NCBI RefSeq assembly: GCF_000337675.1
Contig: NZ_AOIB01000013.1
Location: 424,490-488,489, forward strand
Direction of reading: 5' to 3'
Origin: Natronococcus amylolyticus DSM 10524
Lineage (GTDB): Archaea > Halobacteriota > Halobacteria > Halobacteriales > Natrialbaceae
DNA: 64,000 nt
Part shown: in pieces, positions 26,454-35,107 of the stretch
Numbering within the stretch: position 1 is the stretch's first letter
Layout: each line of letters starts with the position of its first letter
Made by a program: the position numbers and the translations under genes
The notes under the pieces: generated by a model
What the model saw: the letters and a program-made list of their open reading frames with translations, nothing else
Databases searched by the model: none
Told to the model about the DNA's origin: nothing

Positions 26454-27141
26454 TGGTCTTCGGTTAGTACTCGACGGTCGTTTCTGCTTCGGTTTCGCAG
26501 GTGAAGGGAGAGCTTCGACGCGGTCCTCGAGTCTCGTTCCGCGTCCGAACTCGCGGACTCCGTCTCGAACCCGCAGCGAGCGCAACTGTTCGGAGACAAG
26601 GTTACCTGCAATTGTCGACGAAGACGGATATACGTGCGGTCTTCGCGTGCGAACTTTGATCCCCGAACACGACAGTCGTGTCGTCGAACGCACCCCATTA
26701 CGAGCGGGAGACCCCCCGGCTGGAACGCCATCCGTTTACAGAGTTCCGTATCGTGGTATGAACTGTATCGGTGAAAACGGAGTCGCGATGGCGGCGAATG
26801 CGAGCCGCTACGGCGTCGCTCGTCTCGCACGCGGAGGATGGATATACAGCCGTCGCTCGAGAGTCTCTCGATCGCCGCAGTTCGGTTGTCGGTGGACGAC
26901 GAATCCCGTGTCATCGAGACAGGACCGGACGGCTCGGTGCCGGATCGTTCCCGACGGGAACGGGGTTCCGTTCGGAGCCCCGTCGCTCCGCTACCGGTCA
27001 CCGTCGCGAGACGACCGGGGTGAGTGTGATGTAATTCGATAGATGGCGCTAACGATCGTCCGCGAAGAGTGCGATGTCGTGATCGTGTTCCGAATCACTG
27101 GGGCCGATTCTTCCTCGAGCGCGTCCGAGCGGCCTCGGTGC
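26454..27141. other. Gene-poor stretch upstream of the response regulator
   Basis: About 690 bp with no credible gene. Short frames on both strands are Arg/Ser-rich and have poor codon use. Third-position GC is not elevated, and several AT islands (for example around 26620-26640 and 27027-27040) break the frames. It may be a decayed gene region. Together with the MITE and the pseudogene downstream it forms a 1.6-kb low-density island. Confidence 0.5.
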
Positions 27142-27225
27142 TATAGTAACAACTGAAACGGTTTGGACACCGATCGCACACCCGTCATGCGATCGGGTGC
27201 GCACTGACTTTCAGTGGCTACTATA
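27142..27225 (+). mobile_element. MITE-like element, copy 1 (84 bp)
   Basis: The ends TATAGTAACAACTGA and, inverted, TATAGTAGCCACTGA form a 15-bp imperfect terminal inverted repeat. The centre holds a GCGATCG/CGATCGC-type palindrome. A second copy, inverted and with only a handful of differences over 84 bp, lies at 53846-53929. No coding capacity is present, so this is a non-autonomous element moved by a transposase encoded elsewhere. No clear target duplication is visible at either copy. Confidence 0.8.
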
Positions 27226-27427
27226 GTCGACCCCTAGTTTCCACGACGGGACGACGCGGATCCAGGCGAACGGAGAACGTATAGTAAATTGGATATCGCG
27301 ATAGAGAATCGATTACAGTGGCGCGGTTCGTCCCCTTCCGTGGTCCACTCGCCTGCTGCTACCAGCAATTCGGATCGCGCTCCGACACTGTCGCTCCAAA
27401 ACCAGGTATCAACTACACACTGAGACG

Positions 27428-27859
27428 TCAGTCACGATCCCAGCAGTCCGCTCCGGACTGTGAACCGTCGATTTCGTCGAACAGCAGTGACTCCGTACAG
27501 CTCGGGACGAGCTCGAGTGCGACCCACCCCTCGTCGGACTGCTCGACGAAATACGCGCTGAGCTGTGGGTCGGAGCCCTCGTCGGCGTCGTAGAAGGGGA
27601 GCTGTGACAGCGTCGTACCGAGTTCCTCGTACTCGTCTTGGTTGACCTCGAGCGGGGTTCCGAGATCGTCGAGCGCCGCTCGGGGGAGTTCGTGTTCGAG
27701 CGCGGACTCGCCCTCGTCGATCGCTACTGCGTCGTCGGGAATCCGCTCGAGCCCCTGTACGTAGCGGTATCCACCCTCGGATCCTTTTCAGGTGATGCAG
27801 CCGGGCATCGACACAGCGCCGACATCGGCGATCGAAGCCACCAGCCGTCTCCTGTCCAT
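27428..27859 (-). pseudogene. Lipoprotein gene interrupted by an in-frame TGA
   Basis: The frame starts MDRRRLVASIADVGAVS, followed by MPGCIT (a signal with a lipobox-like PGC at residues 19-21). It then meets TGA at 27788-27790, codon 24, and continues open for another 119 codons to a second TGA at 27428. The downstream part has typical haloarchaeal codon use and an acidic composition: YRYVQGLERIPDDAVAIDEG, then DEYEELGTTLSQLPFYDADE and DEGWVALELVPSCTESLLF. A single base change accounts for the stop. The 202 bp between this gene and the MITE hold nothing recognisable. No family is known. Confidence 0.7.
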
Positions 27860-28040
27860 ATCCTACACTCCGTTCGATATGTAATGGGATTTGCCTCGTC
27901 GTGGCCTCGAGCGGAGACGGCTCCCGGCTTCACGGTTCCAGCGTTCGGAACCGCACCGCCCGGCTTCCTCGAGCCGTCCGAACGCTGCCACCGCATGGCT
28001 GGCTAGTGGTTTCATACCGGTCCCGTTCGTACGGTCGCCC

Positions 28041-28427
28041 ATGGACGAGATCTCACTCGGCGTTCCGGAACCGCTGCTCGAGCGACTCCCCGAGGACGAC
28101 ACCACCGCGGCGACCGACATGCAGGAGGCCGTCGGCGGCTGGGAGCGACAGCTCAACCGCGTGATCGAGGAGTCCGAGGACGAGCGCGAGGCGGCCGGTC
28201 GGATCCTCGAGGCGATCGAGCGCTTCGAAGACCGATACCAAACCTACGACGAACTGGTCCCGGAGCTGCGGGCGTGGGGCCAGTCGCCGATCTACGCGAT
28301 CGCGTGGCGGACGCTGTACGCCGACGTCGTTGCCCAGCTGTACGAACACGACGGTCTCGGCGAGCACCTGGAGCGGGAGCGAAACGCCCAGTTAGTCGAG
28401 GACGGAATCCGGCTGCAGGACCTCTGA
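28041..28427 (+). CDS. Hypothetical acidic protein
   Basis: A 128-residue soluble, mostly helical protein (MDEISLGVPEPLLERLPED...). It has a long charged helix around residues 35-70 and a hydrophobic patch GQSPIYAIAWRTLYADVVAQLYEH. There is no signal, membrane segment or recognisable catalytic motif. Codon use is typical of the organism, so the gene is real. It ends 83 bp before the next small gene on the same strand. Confidence 0.7.
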   Translation: MDEISLGVPEPLLERLPEDDTTAATDMQEAVGGWERQLNRVIEESEDEREAAGRILEAIERFEDRYQTYDELVPELRAWGQSPIYAIAWRTLYADVVAQLYEHDGLGEHLERERNAQLVEDGIRLQDL

Positions 28428-28510
28428 GCGGACGCTTCGACGATCCGATCAGAAGCGAGAAACCCCACGCACCCGCAAGGGCTTTGCTCCCGTAGTCGAT
28501 ACCTGAGAGC

Positions 28511-28984
28511 GTGGCATCGACCGACGACACCCGCGAACCGCTCGATCTGACGACCCGCACCCGCCGCCGCGTCCTCCCGGCACTTCACCGCATCAAAGAA
28601 CCCCTGGGCGGGTTCGCGACCTGCGTCCAGCACCCCGACGAGTACGTCGGCACCGTCGACCGAAGCCTCTCGTCGTTCCGATCGGACCTCGAGGCGATGT
28701 CGTTCGCCCCCGAGCCCGTCGCCTCGCTGAAAGTTCATCGCGACGGTCGCCTGTCGGCCGGCAGCTGGGTGCGGCGACGGTCCCCGCTCTCGAGGCGCCA
28801 GCTCCACGTCGCCCTCTTCAGAAACAGCGTCGAGGAGATCGAGGTGTTCGCCCACCGCGAGTACTCCTGGCTTCGCCATCCCTACAGACACTACACCGCC
28901 GAGGGGTGGGACACCGACGGCGGCGTGCGACGGATGCGGTCGCTGCTGTCGGACCACGGCGTCACGTTCTCGGTCGAGCGATAG
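28511..28984 (+). CDS. Conserved hypothetical protein
   Basis: A 157-residue basic-to-neutral protein of unknown function with a GTG start (MASTDDTREP). Distinctive features are RIKEPLGGFATCVQHPDEYVG, a central beta-rich part, and the His/Tyr-rich AHREYSWLRHPYRHYTAEGW. No known motif. It lies just upstream of the glycosyltransferase gene in the same direction (43-bp gap) and may be co-transcribed. Confidence 0.65.
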   Translation: MASTDDTREPLDLTTRTRRRVLPALHRIKEPLGGFATCVQHPDEYVGTVDRSLSSFRSDLEAMSFAPEPVASLKVHRDGRLSAGSWVRRRSPLSRRQLHVALFRNSVEEIEVFAHREYSWLRHPYRHYTAEGWDTDGGVRRMRSLLSDHGVTFSVER

Positions 28985-29027
28985 TCGGTCAGAACGGCTA
29001 TACCGACGGCCGAGAGAGTACGGGCCG

Positions 29028-30131
29028 ATGGTCGAGACGGTCGCGGCGTTCACGGATCTCTACCTGCCGACGGTAAACGGCATCACCTACACGATCTCGC
29101 TCTGGCGCGAACGGTGGAGCGGCCGCCGGGCGTCGATGGACGTCGTGTTTCCCAAGATAGACGGCTACGAGCCTAACGACGGCGAGTACGCGGTTCCGAG
29201 CATCGAGGCCCCACTGTACCCCCGATATCGGCTCGGACGGCCGACGCCACCTGACGACCTCGACGTCCCGGACGTCGTCCACGTCCACACTCCCTTCTCC
29301 CTCGGGGTCGCGGGCGTTCGCTTCGCTCGAGCGAACGACGTCCCGCTCGTCGCTTCCTACCACACGATCCTCGAGGGGCGCGTGCCGGATCTGGTCTCGA
29401 ACTCGCTGGTCGAACCTGGGCGACGGCTCTGTCGGGCCTACGAGCGGGCCTTCTTCGCCCGCGTGGATCACGTCATTGTGCCAACGGCGTTCGCCCGGCG
29501 ACACCTCCGCGAGTCGGTCGGCGCGGACGTCGAGGCGACCGTCGTCTCGAACGGGATCGACACCGACCGTTTCCGACCGACCGATCCCGGCCCGTTCCGC
29601 GAGCGCTACGGGCTCCCCGACGGGCCGCTGCTCGGGTACACGGGCCGCCACGGTCCGGAGAAGAACCTCGAGGAGGCGATCGACGCCGTCGCGGGCACCG
29701 ACTGCACCCTCGTTCTGGCCGGCGACGGTCCCGCCCGCGAGGGCCTCGAGCGTCGGGCGGCCGAGACCGGAGCCGACGCCCGCTTTCTCGGCTTCCTCGA
29801 TCGCGAGGAGCTGCCGGCGTTTTACTCGGCGCTCGATGCGTTCGTCTTCCCGAGCCCGGTCGAGACCCAGGGGCTGGTCGCGCTCGAGGCGACCGCCTGC
29901 GGGACGCCGGTCGTCGCCGCCGACGCCGGCGCCCTGATCGACAGCGTTATCGAGGGCGAGACGGGCTACCGCTACGAGCCGGGCGATCTCGAGGCGTTCC
30001 GATGGGCGATCCGACGCACCCTCGCCGAGAACGATCGGCTGTCGGATCTCTGTCGGCGCCGACGGGCGATGCTCTCGGTCGAGCACTCCCTCGAGCAGTT
30101 GGCGCGGGTGTACGGCGGGCTGCAGGGGTGA
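29028..30131 (+). CDS. GT4-family glycosyltransferase
   Basis: A 367-residue GT-B-fold glycosyltransferase, family 4. The N-terminal domain has FTDLYLPTVNGITYTI and VVHVHTPFSLGVAG. The C-terminal nucleotide-sugar domain has GYTGRHGPEKNLEEAIDAV, LVLAGDGPAREGLE and the E-x7-E signature in PSPVETQGLVALEATACGTP. It transfers a sugar to a lipid or glycan acceptor at the cytoplasmic face; the overall pattern is close to those of 1,2-diacylglycerol/mannosyl-type enzymes. Acceptor and donor are not readable. It is full length. Confidence 0.88.
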   Translation: MVETVAAFTDLYLPTVNGITYTISLWRERWSGRRASMDVVFPKIDGYEPNDGEYAVPSIEAPLYPRYRLGRPTPPDDLDVPDVVHVHTPFSLGVAGVRFARANDVPLVASYHTILEGRVPDLVSNSLVEPGRRLCRAYERAFFARVDHVIVPTAFARRHLRESVGADVEATVVSNGIDTDRFRPTDPGPFRERYGLPDGPLLGYTGRHGPEKNLEEAIDAVAGTDCTLVLAGDGPAREGLERRAAETGADARFLGFLDREELPAFYSALDAFVFPSPVETQGLVALEATACGTPVVAADAGALIDSVIEGETGYRYEPGDLEAFRWAIRRTLAENDRLSDLCRRRRAMLSVEHSLEQLARVYGGLQG

Positions 30132-30184
30132 TGGTACGCGGACGCATCCCAAGCGTTCAAATCCCGTGACTTCCTACAGCGGGT

Positions 30185-30532
30185 ATGGAGTTTGCCGTCT
30201 CTCGCGAAGGTACGACGCTCGTCACGTTACACGGAGGAAGCAACACGACTGCCTGCGACGACGCCGTTTCGGAAGTCGAGGACGCCCTCGAGTCGCTCGC
30301 GACCGAGGGAACGCTCGTCGACTGGGCGGTGACCGACGCCGAGGTCCACGAACCGCCCTCGGCGCCGTTCGATCCGTACACGATCGCGATCGAGTTCGAC
30401 GTCGTCGTCACCGTCGAAGCCGACGACGCCGAGGCGGCCGGTGAGCGCGGCGCCGAGACGATCGACGCGGCGCTGGCCGAGGCGGGCGTCGACTCGATCA
30501 CGTACCGTTCGTCGCCGACGGCATCGGCCTGA
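30185..30532 (+). CDS. Conserved haloarchaeal hypothetical protein
   Basis: A 115-residue acidic protein (MEFAVSREGTTLVTLHGG...). Its alternating strand/helix pattern suggests a ferredoxin-like alpha/beta fold: VDWAVTDAEVHEPP, YTIAIEFDVVVTVEADDAE, then an Ala-rich helix AAGERGAETIDAALAEAG. No enzymatic motif. It is a single gene located 120 bp upstream of samp1. Confidence 0.7.
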   Translation: MEFAVSREGTTLVTLHGGSNTTACDDAVSEVEDALESLATEGTLVDWAVTDAEVHEPPSAPFDPYTIAIEFDVVVTVEADDAEAAGERGAETIDAALAEAGVDSITYRSSPTASA

Positions 30533-30651
30533 CATGGACTACGGTACCGACTTCGCGGCGTGACCGCAGTTCGATCACAGCTGTGCCAGAACTGACGTAC
30601 AGCGGCCAGTCCGAGAGCCGGACTTATGGTTCCGGCCTCCGACCACCCGGT

Positions 30652-30930
30652 ATGGAACTCGATTTGCGATTCTTCGCCACCTTTCGCGAGGCGGTGGGGC
30701 AGAAGGAGCTGACGTCCTCGTTCGAAGAGGGCACGACCGTCGGCGACGTCCTGAGCGAGCTCGAAACCGAGTACGACGACCTCGAGGGAGAACTGCTTGA
30801 GGACGGCGAGATCCGTCCCCAGCTAAGCGTGCTGAAGAACGGCCGCGACGTGGTCCACATGGAAGGCCCCGACACCGCGCTCGAGGCGGGGGATACGCTC
30901 TCGGTGTTCCCCCCGGTCGCGGGCGGGTAG
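30652..30930 (+). CDS. samp1: Ubiquitin-like protein SAMP1 / MoaD family
   Basis: A 92-residue beta-grasp protein (MELDLRFFATFREAVGQKEL...) ending in VFPPVAGG. The terminal Gly-Gly is what the E1-like enzyme UbaA activates, so the protein can be joined to lysines of targets (archaeal ubiquitin-like modification) or carry sulfur for molybdopterin synthesis. The C-terminal diglycine and the size agree with haloarchaeal SAMP1. The ATG at 30652 is set by the conserved strand following it; upstream codons do not fit. Confidence 0.87.
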   Translation: MELDLRFFATFREAVGQKELTSSFEEGTTVGDVLSELETEYDDLEGELLEDGEIRPQLSVLKNGRDVVHMEGPDTALEAGDTLSVFPPVAGG

Positions 30931-30996
30931 TCGGCGCGACGGCCGAGACCGGTTTCGAGAGGGACTTATACGCCGCTCCCGGAGTCTCGGGTGGTG

Positions 30997-31767
30997 ATGG
31001 AGAACGAGACGGAGACGAACGCGAGCGACGGCGACGCCGCCGGAGACGCGACGGAACTCTCCGAACCGACCGACGGCGCAGAGCCGGTAACGTTCAGCTG
31101 GCGGGGGATCCGCGCGGGACTGGTCACCTGCGTCCCGATCGCGTTCGGCGTCGCCGGCTACGGCGTGGCGTTCGGCGTCCTCGCGAATCAGGTCGGGCTG
31201 AGCGTCGCGGAGGCGGCGCTGATGAGCGCACTGGTCGTCGCCGGCGCCTCCCAGATCGTCGCGGTCGAACTGTGGGCCGATCCGATCCCGATCGCCGCAA
31301 TCGTCGTCACGACGTTCGCGATCAACCTGCGGTACTCGCTGATGGGGGCGGCGCTCCAGCCCTGGTTCAAACGCCTGTCGGCCTCGAAGGCCTACGGCAG
31401 CCTGTTTTTCATGGCCGACGAGAACTGGGCGCTGACGATGCGGGACTTCCGGGCGGGCAACAGACGCGGCGCCTTCCTGCTGGGCAGCGGGATCGCGATC
31501 TGGACGTTCTGGGTCGCGTCGACGGTCGTCGGCGCGCTCGCAGGCGAGACGATCGGCGACCCCGCAGAGTACGGCGTCGACTTCGTCCTCGCGGCGGTGT
31601 TTCTCGCGCTGGCGGCCGAGCTCTGGGAGGGACGGTCGTCGCTGGCGCCGTGGATGGCGTCGCTCGGAACCGCGGTGATCGCCGCTGAGGCGCTTCCGGG
31701 CCGGTGGTACATCCTGCTGGGCGGACTCGCCGCGGCGGTCGTCGAGGTGATCCGCCATGATCGGTGA
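30997..31767 (+). CDS. azlC: AzlC-family permease subunit (branched-chain amino acid export)
   Basis: A 256-residue membrane protein with an acidic cytoplasmic N terminus (~35 residues) and about five to six helices. It has the AzlC pattern: GIRAGLVTCVPIAFGVAGYG, ALVVAGASQIVAVELW, and TTFAINLRYSLMGAAL. With AzlD it forms a two-component exporter for branched-chain amino acids or their analogues. A TATA-like ACTTATAC about 30 nt upstream points to a leaderless start among GTG 30991, GTG 30994 and ATG 30997; the ATG is taken. It overlaps azlD by 11 bp. Confidence 0.88.
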   Translation: MENETETNASDGDAAGDATELSEPTDGAEPVTFSWRGIRAGLVTCVPIAFGVAGYGVAFGVLANQVGLSVAEAALMSALVVAGASQIVAVELWADPIPIAAIVVTTFAINLRYSLMGAALQPWFKRLSASKAYGSLFFMADENWALTMRDFRAGNRRGAFLLGSGIAIWTFWVASTVVGALAGETIGDPAEYGVDFVLAAVFLALAAELWEGRSSLAPWMASLGTAVIAAEALPGRWYILLGGLAAAVVEVIRHDR

Positions 31768-32077
31768 CGGCGCGCTCTCGCTCGAGCCGATCGTCGTCGG
31801 CGTCGTCCTCGCGATGGCGGTCGTCACCTACGCGACCAAGACCGGCGGGCTCTGGCTGCTCAACCGGATCGAGGCGAGCGAGCGCCTCGAGGCCGCCCTC
31901 TCGGTGCTGCCGGGTGCGATCGTGATCGCCGTCCTCGGCCCCGAACTGGCGGCCGGTGGACCCGCCGAGTGGGGTGCCGGCGTCCTCGTCGTCGCCGTGA
32001 TGTGGCGCACCGAGAGCATCCTGCTGGCGCTGTGTACCGGCGTCGTCTCGGTCGTCGCGCTGCGAGCGGTCGTCTGA
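31757..32077 (+). CDS. azlD: AzlD-family permease subunit
   Basis: A 106-residue membrane protein with four helices, partner of AzlC. Characteristic parts are VTYATKTGGLWLLNRIEASE, LEAALSVLPGAIVIAVLGPE and a polar VMWRTESILLALCTGV. Its ATG lies within the end of azlC (overlap 31757-31767), a standard translational coupling. Together they form a small amino-acid exporter. Confidence 0.87.
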   Translation: MIGDGALSLEPIVVGVVLAMAVVTYATKTGGLWLLNRIEASERLEAALSVLPGAIVIAVLGPELAAGGPAEWGAGVLVVAVMWRTESILLALCTGVVSVVALRAVV

Positions 32078-32112
32078 GGGAGCTTTATTCCTCCGGCGAC
32101 CCAACGACGGGT

Positions 32113-32379
32113 ATGACAGAACGGACGCGGGTCGAACGCTCCTTTCGCGGGATCTCCGAACGACTCGCGAGACACTACCTGACGAACCTCGGCGGGGAGC
32201 GGGTCGACGACGAGACCGTCGCGGGCGAGGACTGGACGGCGTCGCTCTCCTCGGAGACGGTCGGCATCGGCCCGTCGCTAACGCTGACGGAGGTGACGGT
32301 CGTCTTCGAGGGCGATCCCGACGCGCTCGACGGGCTGATCGAGGACTTCGCACAGAAGGCGATGCGCGCGGGTGGCTGA
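32113..32379 (+). CDS. Small conserved hypothetical protein
   Basis: An 88-residue protein (MTERTRVERSFRGISERLAR...). It has a helical N terminus followed by beta strands (SLTLTEVTVVFEGDP) and a C-terminal helix (LDGLIEDFAQKAMRAGG). No known motif is recognised. Its TGA overlaps the ATG of the next gene (TGATG), so they form a coupled pair. Confidence 0.7.
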   Translation: MTERTRVERSFRGISERLARHYLTNLGGERVDDETVAGEDWTASLSSETVGIGPSLTLTEVTVVFEGDPDALDGLIEDFAQKAMRAGG

Positions 32380-32741
32380 TGGCGGGGGAGCCGATCGAGG
32401 GACAGATCCTGCTGCTTACCGCCGCGAAGGCGAGCGTTACGCCGACGCAGCTGCCTGATCTGGTGGATCTGGCCCAGGAGCGGCTGGCGGCCGACCGCGA
32501 GCGCTATCGCCGCGAGTACGAACGCCTCTACGAGGGCGACGGGCTCGAGGCGTTCGCCGTCGAGACGGGACACTGGGCGACGCTGGGGACGGAGCTGGGA
32601 ATGAGCGACCGCGAGCGATCGGCCGTCGAGCGCGCCCACGAGGAGCAGCTGTTACGGATCGGTCGGCGCACCGATCGCGAGGACGAGTTCGAAACTGCTC
32701 TCGAGATCCGCGAGCCAGTATTGATCGGAACCGGCGAGTAG
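32379..32741 (+). CDS. Small helical hypothetical protein
   Basis: A 120-residue acidic protein, mostly helical, coupled to the preceding gene by a TGATG overlap. The region around ARERLAADRERYRREY-like heptads (about residues 35-50) could be a coiled coil. No family is recognised. The pairing implies a shared function with the 88-residue protein. Confidence 0.65.
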   Translation: MAGEPIEGQILLLTAAKASVTPTQLPDLVDLAQERLAADRERYRREYERLYEGDGLEAFAVETGHWATLGTELGMSDRERSAVERAHEEQLLRIGRRTDREDEFETALEIREPVLIGTGE

Positions 32742-32888
32742 GTGGTCTTCGCGACGGCTACCGAATAGGGCTCGTCGATCGGCAACTGCGAAAGAACGGC
32801 GGCAGTCGGCGATCTGGCTCCGCGGTGGCCACGGACCTCCCGACCCGCCGTGCGGACGGGATCCCGATCGAGCCGACGACGCGGCCGA

Positions 32889-33083
32889 CTACAGCAGGAG
32901 TGCGATCACCGCGAGGACGATGAAGATCAGCACGAAGATGCGCGCGATCTCCATCGAGACGCCCGCGACGCCACCGGCGCCGACCGCGGCGGCGACGAGT
33001 GCGAGGACCATGAAGATGACTGCCCAGTAGAGGAAGTCGACGCCACCGATCTGGAGCGGGACCGCCGTTGCGAGTTCGTACAT
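32889..33083 (-). CDS. DUF1328-family small membrane protein
   Basis: A 64-residue protein with two membrane helices (VDFLYWAVIFMVLALVAAA and ARIFVLIFIVLAVIALLL) around the Gly/Ala-rich GAGGVAGVS. This is the YtjA/DUF1328 pattern: two short helices and a glycine hairpin. Function is unknown; related bacterial proteins are linked to envelope stress. The start MYELATAVP is chosen over a longer reading with eight extra residues. Confidence 0.8.
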   Translation of the reverse strand: MYELATAVPLQIGGVDFLYWAVIFMVLALVAAAVGAGGVAGVSMEIARIFVLIFIVLAVIALLL

Positions 33084-33250
33084 GCTGATCGATCCCACGC
33101 CGTCCATTATAAACGTCGGTGTCGGTCCGCGGCCCGTCGGTTCGGTAGGAGGGGAGTATCGACGGTCTCATACGGTTTACTGTACGTCAGTACCGGCGTA
33201 ACCGCGACCCGTGCGGCGGTTGCGCAGGTAAAGCGGTACAGCAATCCGTA

Positions 33251-35107
33251 TCAGTCGTCGCCGAAGAACGCCCGACACAGCTTCGCCTCCGCGCCGCGGA
33301 GGTGTTCGTGGAACGTCGGTCGCGAGACGTCCATCGTCTGTGCGAGTTCCTCTCCGGTCGTCGGTCGAGGCCACTCGAAGTAGCCCGCGAGGTAGGCCCG
33401 CTGTAACGCGGTGAACTGCCGATCGGTGAGCGATCCCTCGAGCCGCGAGGCGAACTCGTGGCGGGAGCGACCCTCGCTCTCGCGCTGGCGGAACGAGACG
33501 ACGTCGGTCCCAGCGTACCGGTCCTCGATCGCCTCGATAACCGAACGGACGTTTGCCGACCGCGGAATCTCCAGCGAGAGTCGGGCACTGCCGCCCTGGC
33601 TCTCGATCGTCTGGGTCCGAACGCCCCGGTCGGAGAGCCAGCCGACCGGATCGTCGTCGTCGGTGAGCTCGATCAGACAGCTCCCCTCGTGTTCGACCAG
33701 CACCTCGAGGGAGACGCCGGAGAGGTCGGCCGCGGCCGCTCGAAGCTCCTCCCCGCTCGCACCCTCGGCGGTGAACAGCGATGCCGTCCCGTCGCCGGTG
33801 CGGTGGACCGAGCGGCGGTACTCGAGGCGGGCGTCGGTTGCCGCCGATAGCGCGACGACGGTGAACGCGGGGTCCGTGAGTTCGATGTCGACGGCGACGA
33901 CGGCGTCGGTCGCGAGCGTGCGGCTGGTTTCGCGGGCGTTGACGCCGCTTGCGACCGCGCGGGCCAGCGCCGAGAGGATCACCGACTCGCGGTCGTCGAT
34001 CGGGCGGTCGCGGTCGGTACAGACCGTCAGCACGCCGTAGTCGATCCCGTTGTACCGAAGCGGGAACGAGGCGTGAGTGGTGTCGCCGTCGCCGTCGACA
34101 GCGACGGCGTGGGTATCGAGCGCCTCCACCGCCGGGTGGTCGTCGCCGATCGAGGGCCCGTCGACGGGAACCCCCGCGCGTTCTCGGACCTCGATGCGTT
34201 CTGTGGCCGGATCGCGCTCGCCGATCCAGGCGCCGTCGTAGGCCTCCTCCGCGGCGATACGCTCGCAGACAGCGGCCTCGAGCTCCGACCGGGAGGTCGA
34301 GCCCGCGACGACGTCAGTGACGTCCTGGATCAGCCCCTGGACTCGCTCGAGGATATACTCGAGTTCCTCGGTCCGGCGCTCGAGCTCGAGTTCGGCCTCC
34401 TTGCGGGGGGTGACGTCGTTCTGGAAACCGACGTAGTGGGTGGTCTCGCCGTCGCCGTTGCGGACGGGCGCGATCGTTACCTCGTTCCAGAAGGCGGTGC
34501 CGTCCTTCCGGTAGTTGACAAGTTCGACCGTGACGGGACGCTCCTCGCCGATCCCTCTGCGCATCTCGGCGATGGCCTCCGGGTCCGAGTCCTCGCCCTG
34601 CAGGAGCCGACAGTTGCGCCCGACGACGTCCTCGTAGCTGTAGCCGGTGATCTCTTCGTAGGCCTCGTTGATGTAGACCAGCGGGTTGTCCTCGCGGTTC
34701 GGGTCGGAGATGGTGATCCCCACCGGGGCCTCGTTGATCGCCCGATCCTTGACCGTTCGATCGCTCGCCGGCGGCTCCTGTTCGCCGAGGCGCTCGAACG
34801 TGATCGTCGCTCCCATTTCTCCGCGGTGGATTCGGACGTCGTACTCCGCGGTCTCGAGGGAGACGTGGCGAGCCGTGCCGACCGTCGTCTCGGTCAGGGC
34901 GGCTTCGATGCGCTCCCAGTGCGAGTCGAAAACCGGTTCCGGCTCCCTCGGGAGGGCGTCTTCCTGAAGGTCGAACTCCGTCCGAGCGGCCTCGTTCGCG
35001 AAGGTGATCACCCCGTCCGTCACGGCCAGAACGGGATCGACGAACCACTCGAGGGCGGTCGCCGCGGTCCCGCCTCCGGGATCGTGTGTCTCACTGACGC
35101 TGTCCAT
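33251..35107 (-). CDS. LOV/PAS-GAF-HTH regulator (putative blue-light Bat-like regulator)
   Basis: A 618-residue regulator. After an N-terminal PAS-like region comes a PAS domain of LOV type (about 125-235). It contains GRNCRLLQGEDSD, which matches the GxNCRFLQ flavin-adduct motif with the photoactive Cys at residue 166, plus NYRKDGTAFWNEVTIAPV and THYVGFQNDVT. A GAF domain (about 270-400), a Bat-associated region and a C-terminal HTH (LTDRQFTALQRAYLAGYFEW) follow. Known LOV domains bind FMN and form a Cys adduct in blue light. A light-responsive transcription factor is therefore likely but not proven. MDSVSETHDP is the chosen start. Confidence 0.87.
   Translation of the reverse strand: MDSVSETHDPGGGTAATALEWFVDPVLAVTDGVITFANEAARTEFDLQEDALPREPEPVFDSHWERIEAALTETTVGTARHVSLETAEYDVRIHRGEMGATITFERLGEQEPPASDRTVKDRAINEAPVGITISDPNREDNPLVYINEAYEEITGYSYEDVVGRNCRLLQGEDSDPEAIAEMRRGIGEERPVTVELVNYRKDGTAFWNEVTIAPVRNGDGETTHYVGFQNDVTPRKEAELELERRTEELEYILERVQGLIQDVTDVVAGSTSRSELEAAVCERIAAEEAYDGAWIGERDPATERIEVRERAGVPVDGPSIGDDHPAVEALDTHAVAVDGDGDTTHASFPLRYNGIDYGVLTVCTDRDRPIDDRESVILSALARAVASGVNARETSRTLATDAVVAVDIELTDPAFTVVALSAATDARLEYRRSVHRTGDGTASLFTAEGASGEELRAAAADLSGVSLEVLVEHEGSCLIELTDDDDPVGWLSDRGVRTQTIESQGGSARLSLEIPRSANVRSVIEAIEDRYAGTDVVSFRQRESEGRSRHEFASRLEGSLTDRQFTALQRAYLAGYFEWPRPTTGEELAQTMDVSRPTFHEHLRGAEAKLCRAFFGDD

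Noticed and set aside
26838-27023. A 61-codon plus-strand frame (MDIQPSLESLSIAAVRLSVDD...)
   Set aside because: The first half looks protein-like but the second half is Arg/Ser-rich, no promoter or homologous family is apparent, and codon use is weak.
27280-27300. TATAGTAAATTGG as a third MITE end
   Set aside because: Only eight bases match the terminal repeat and no second end or core follows within 100 bp.
30150-30172. GTTCAAATCCC as a tRNA T-loop
   Set aside because: No acceptor stem, anticodon arm or matching T stem can be drawn around it; it lies in the leader of a small gene.
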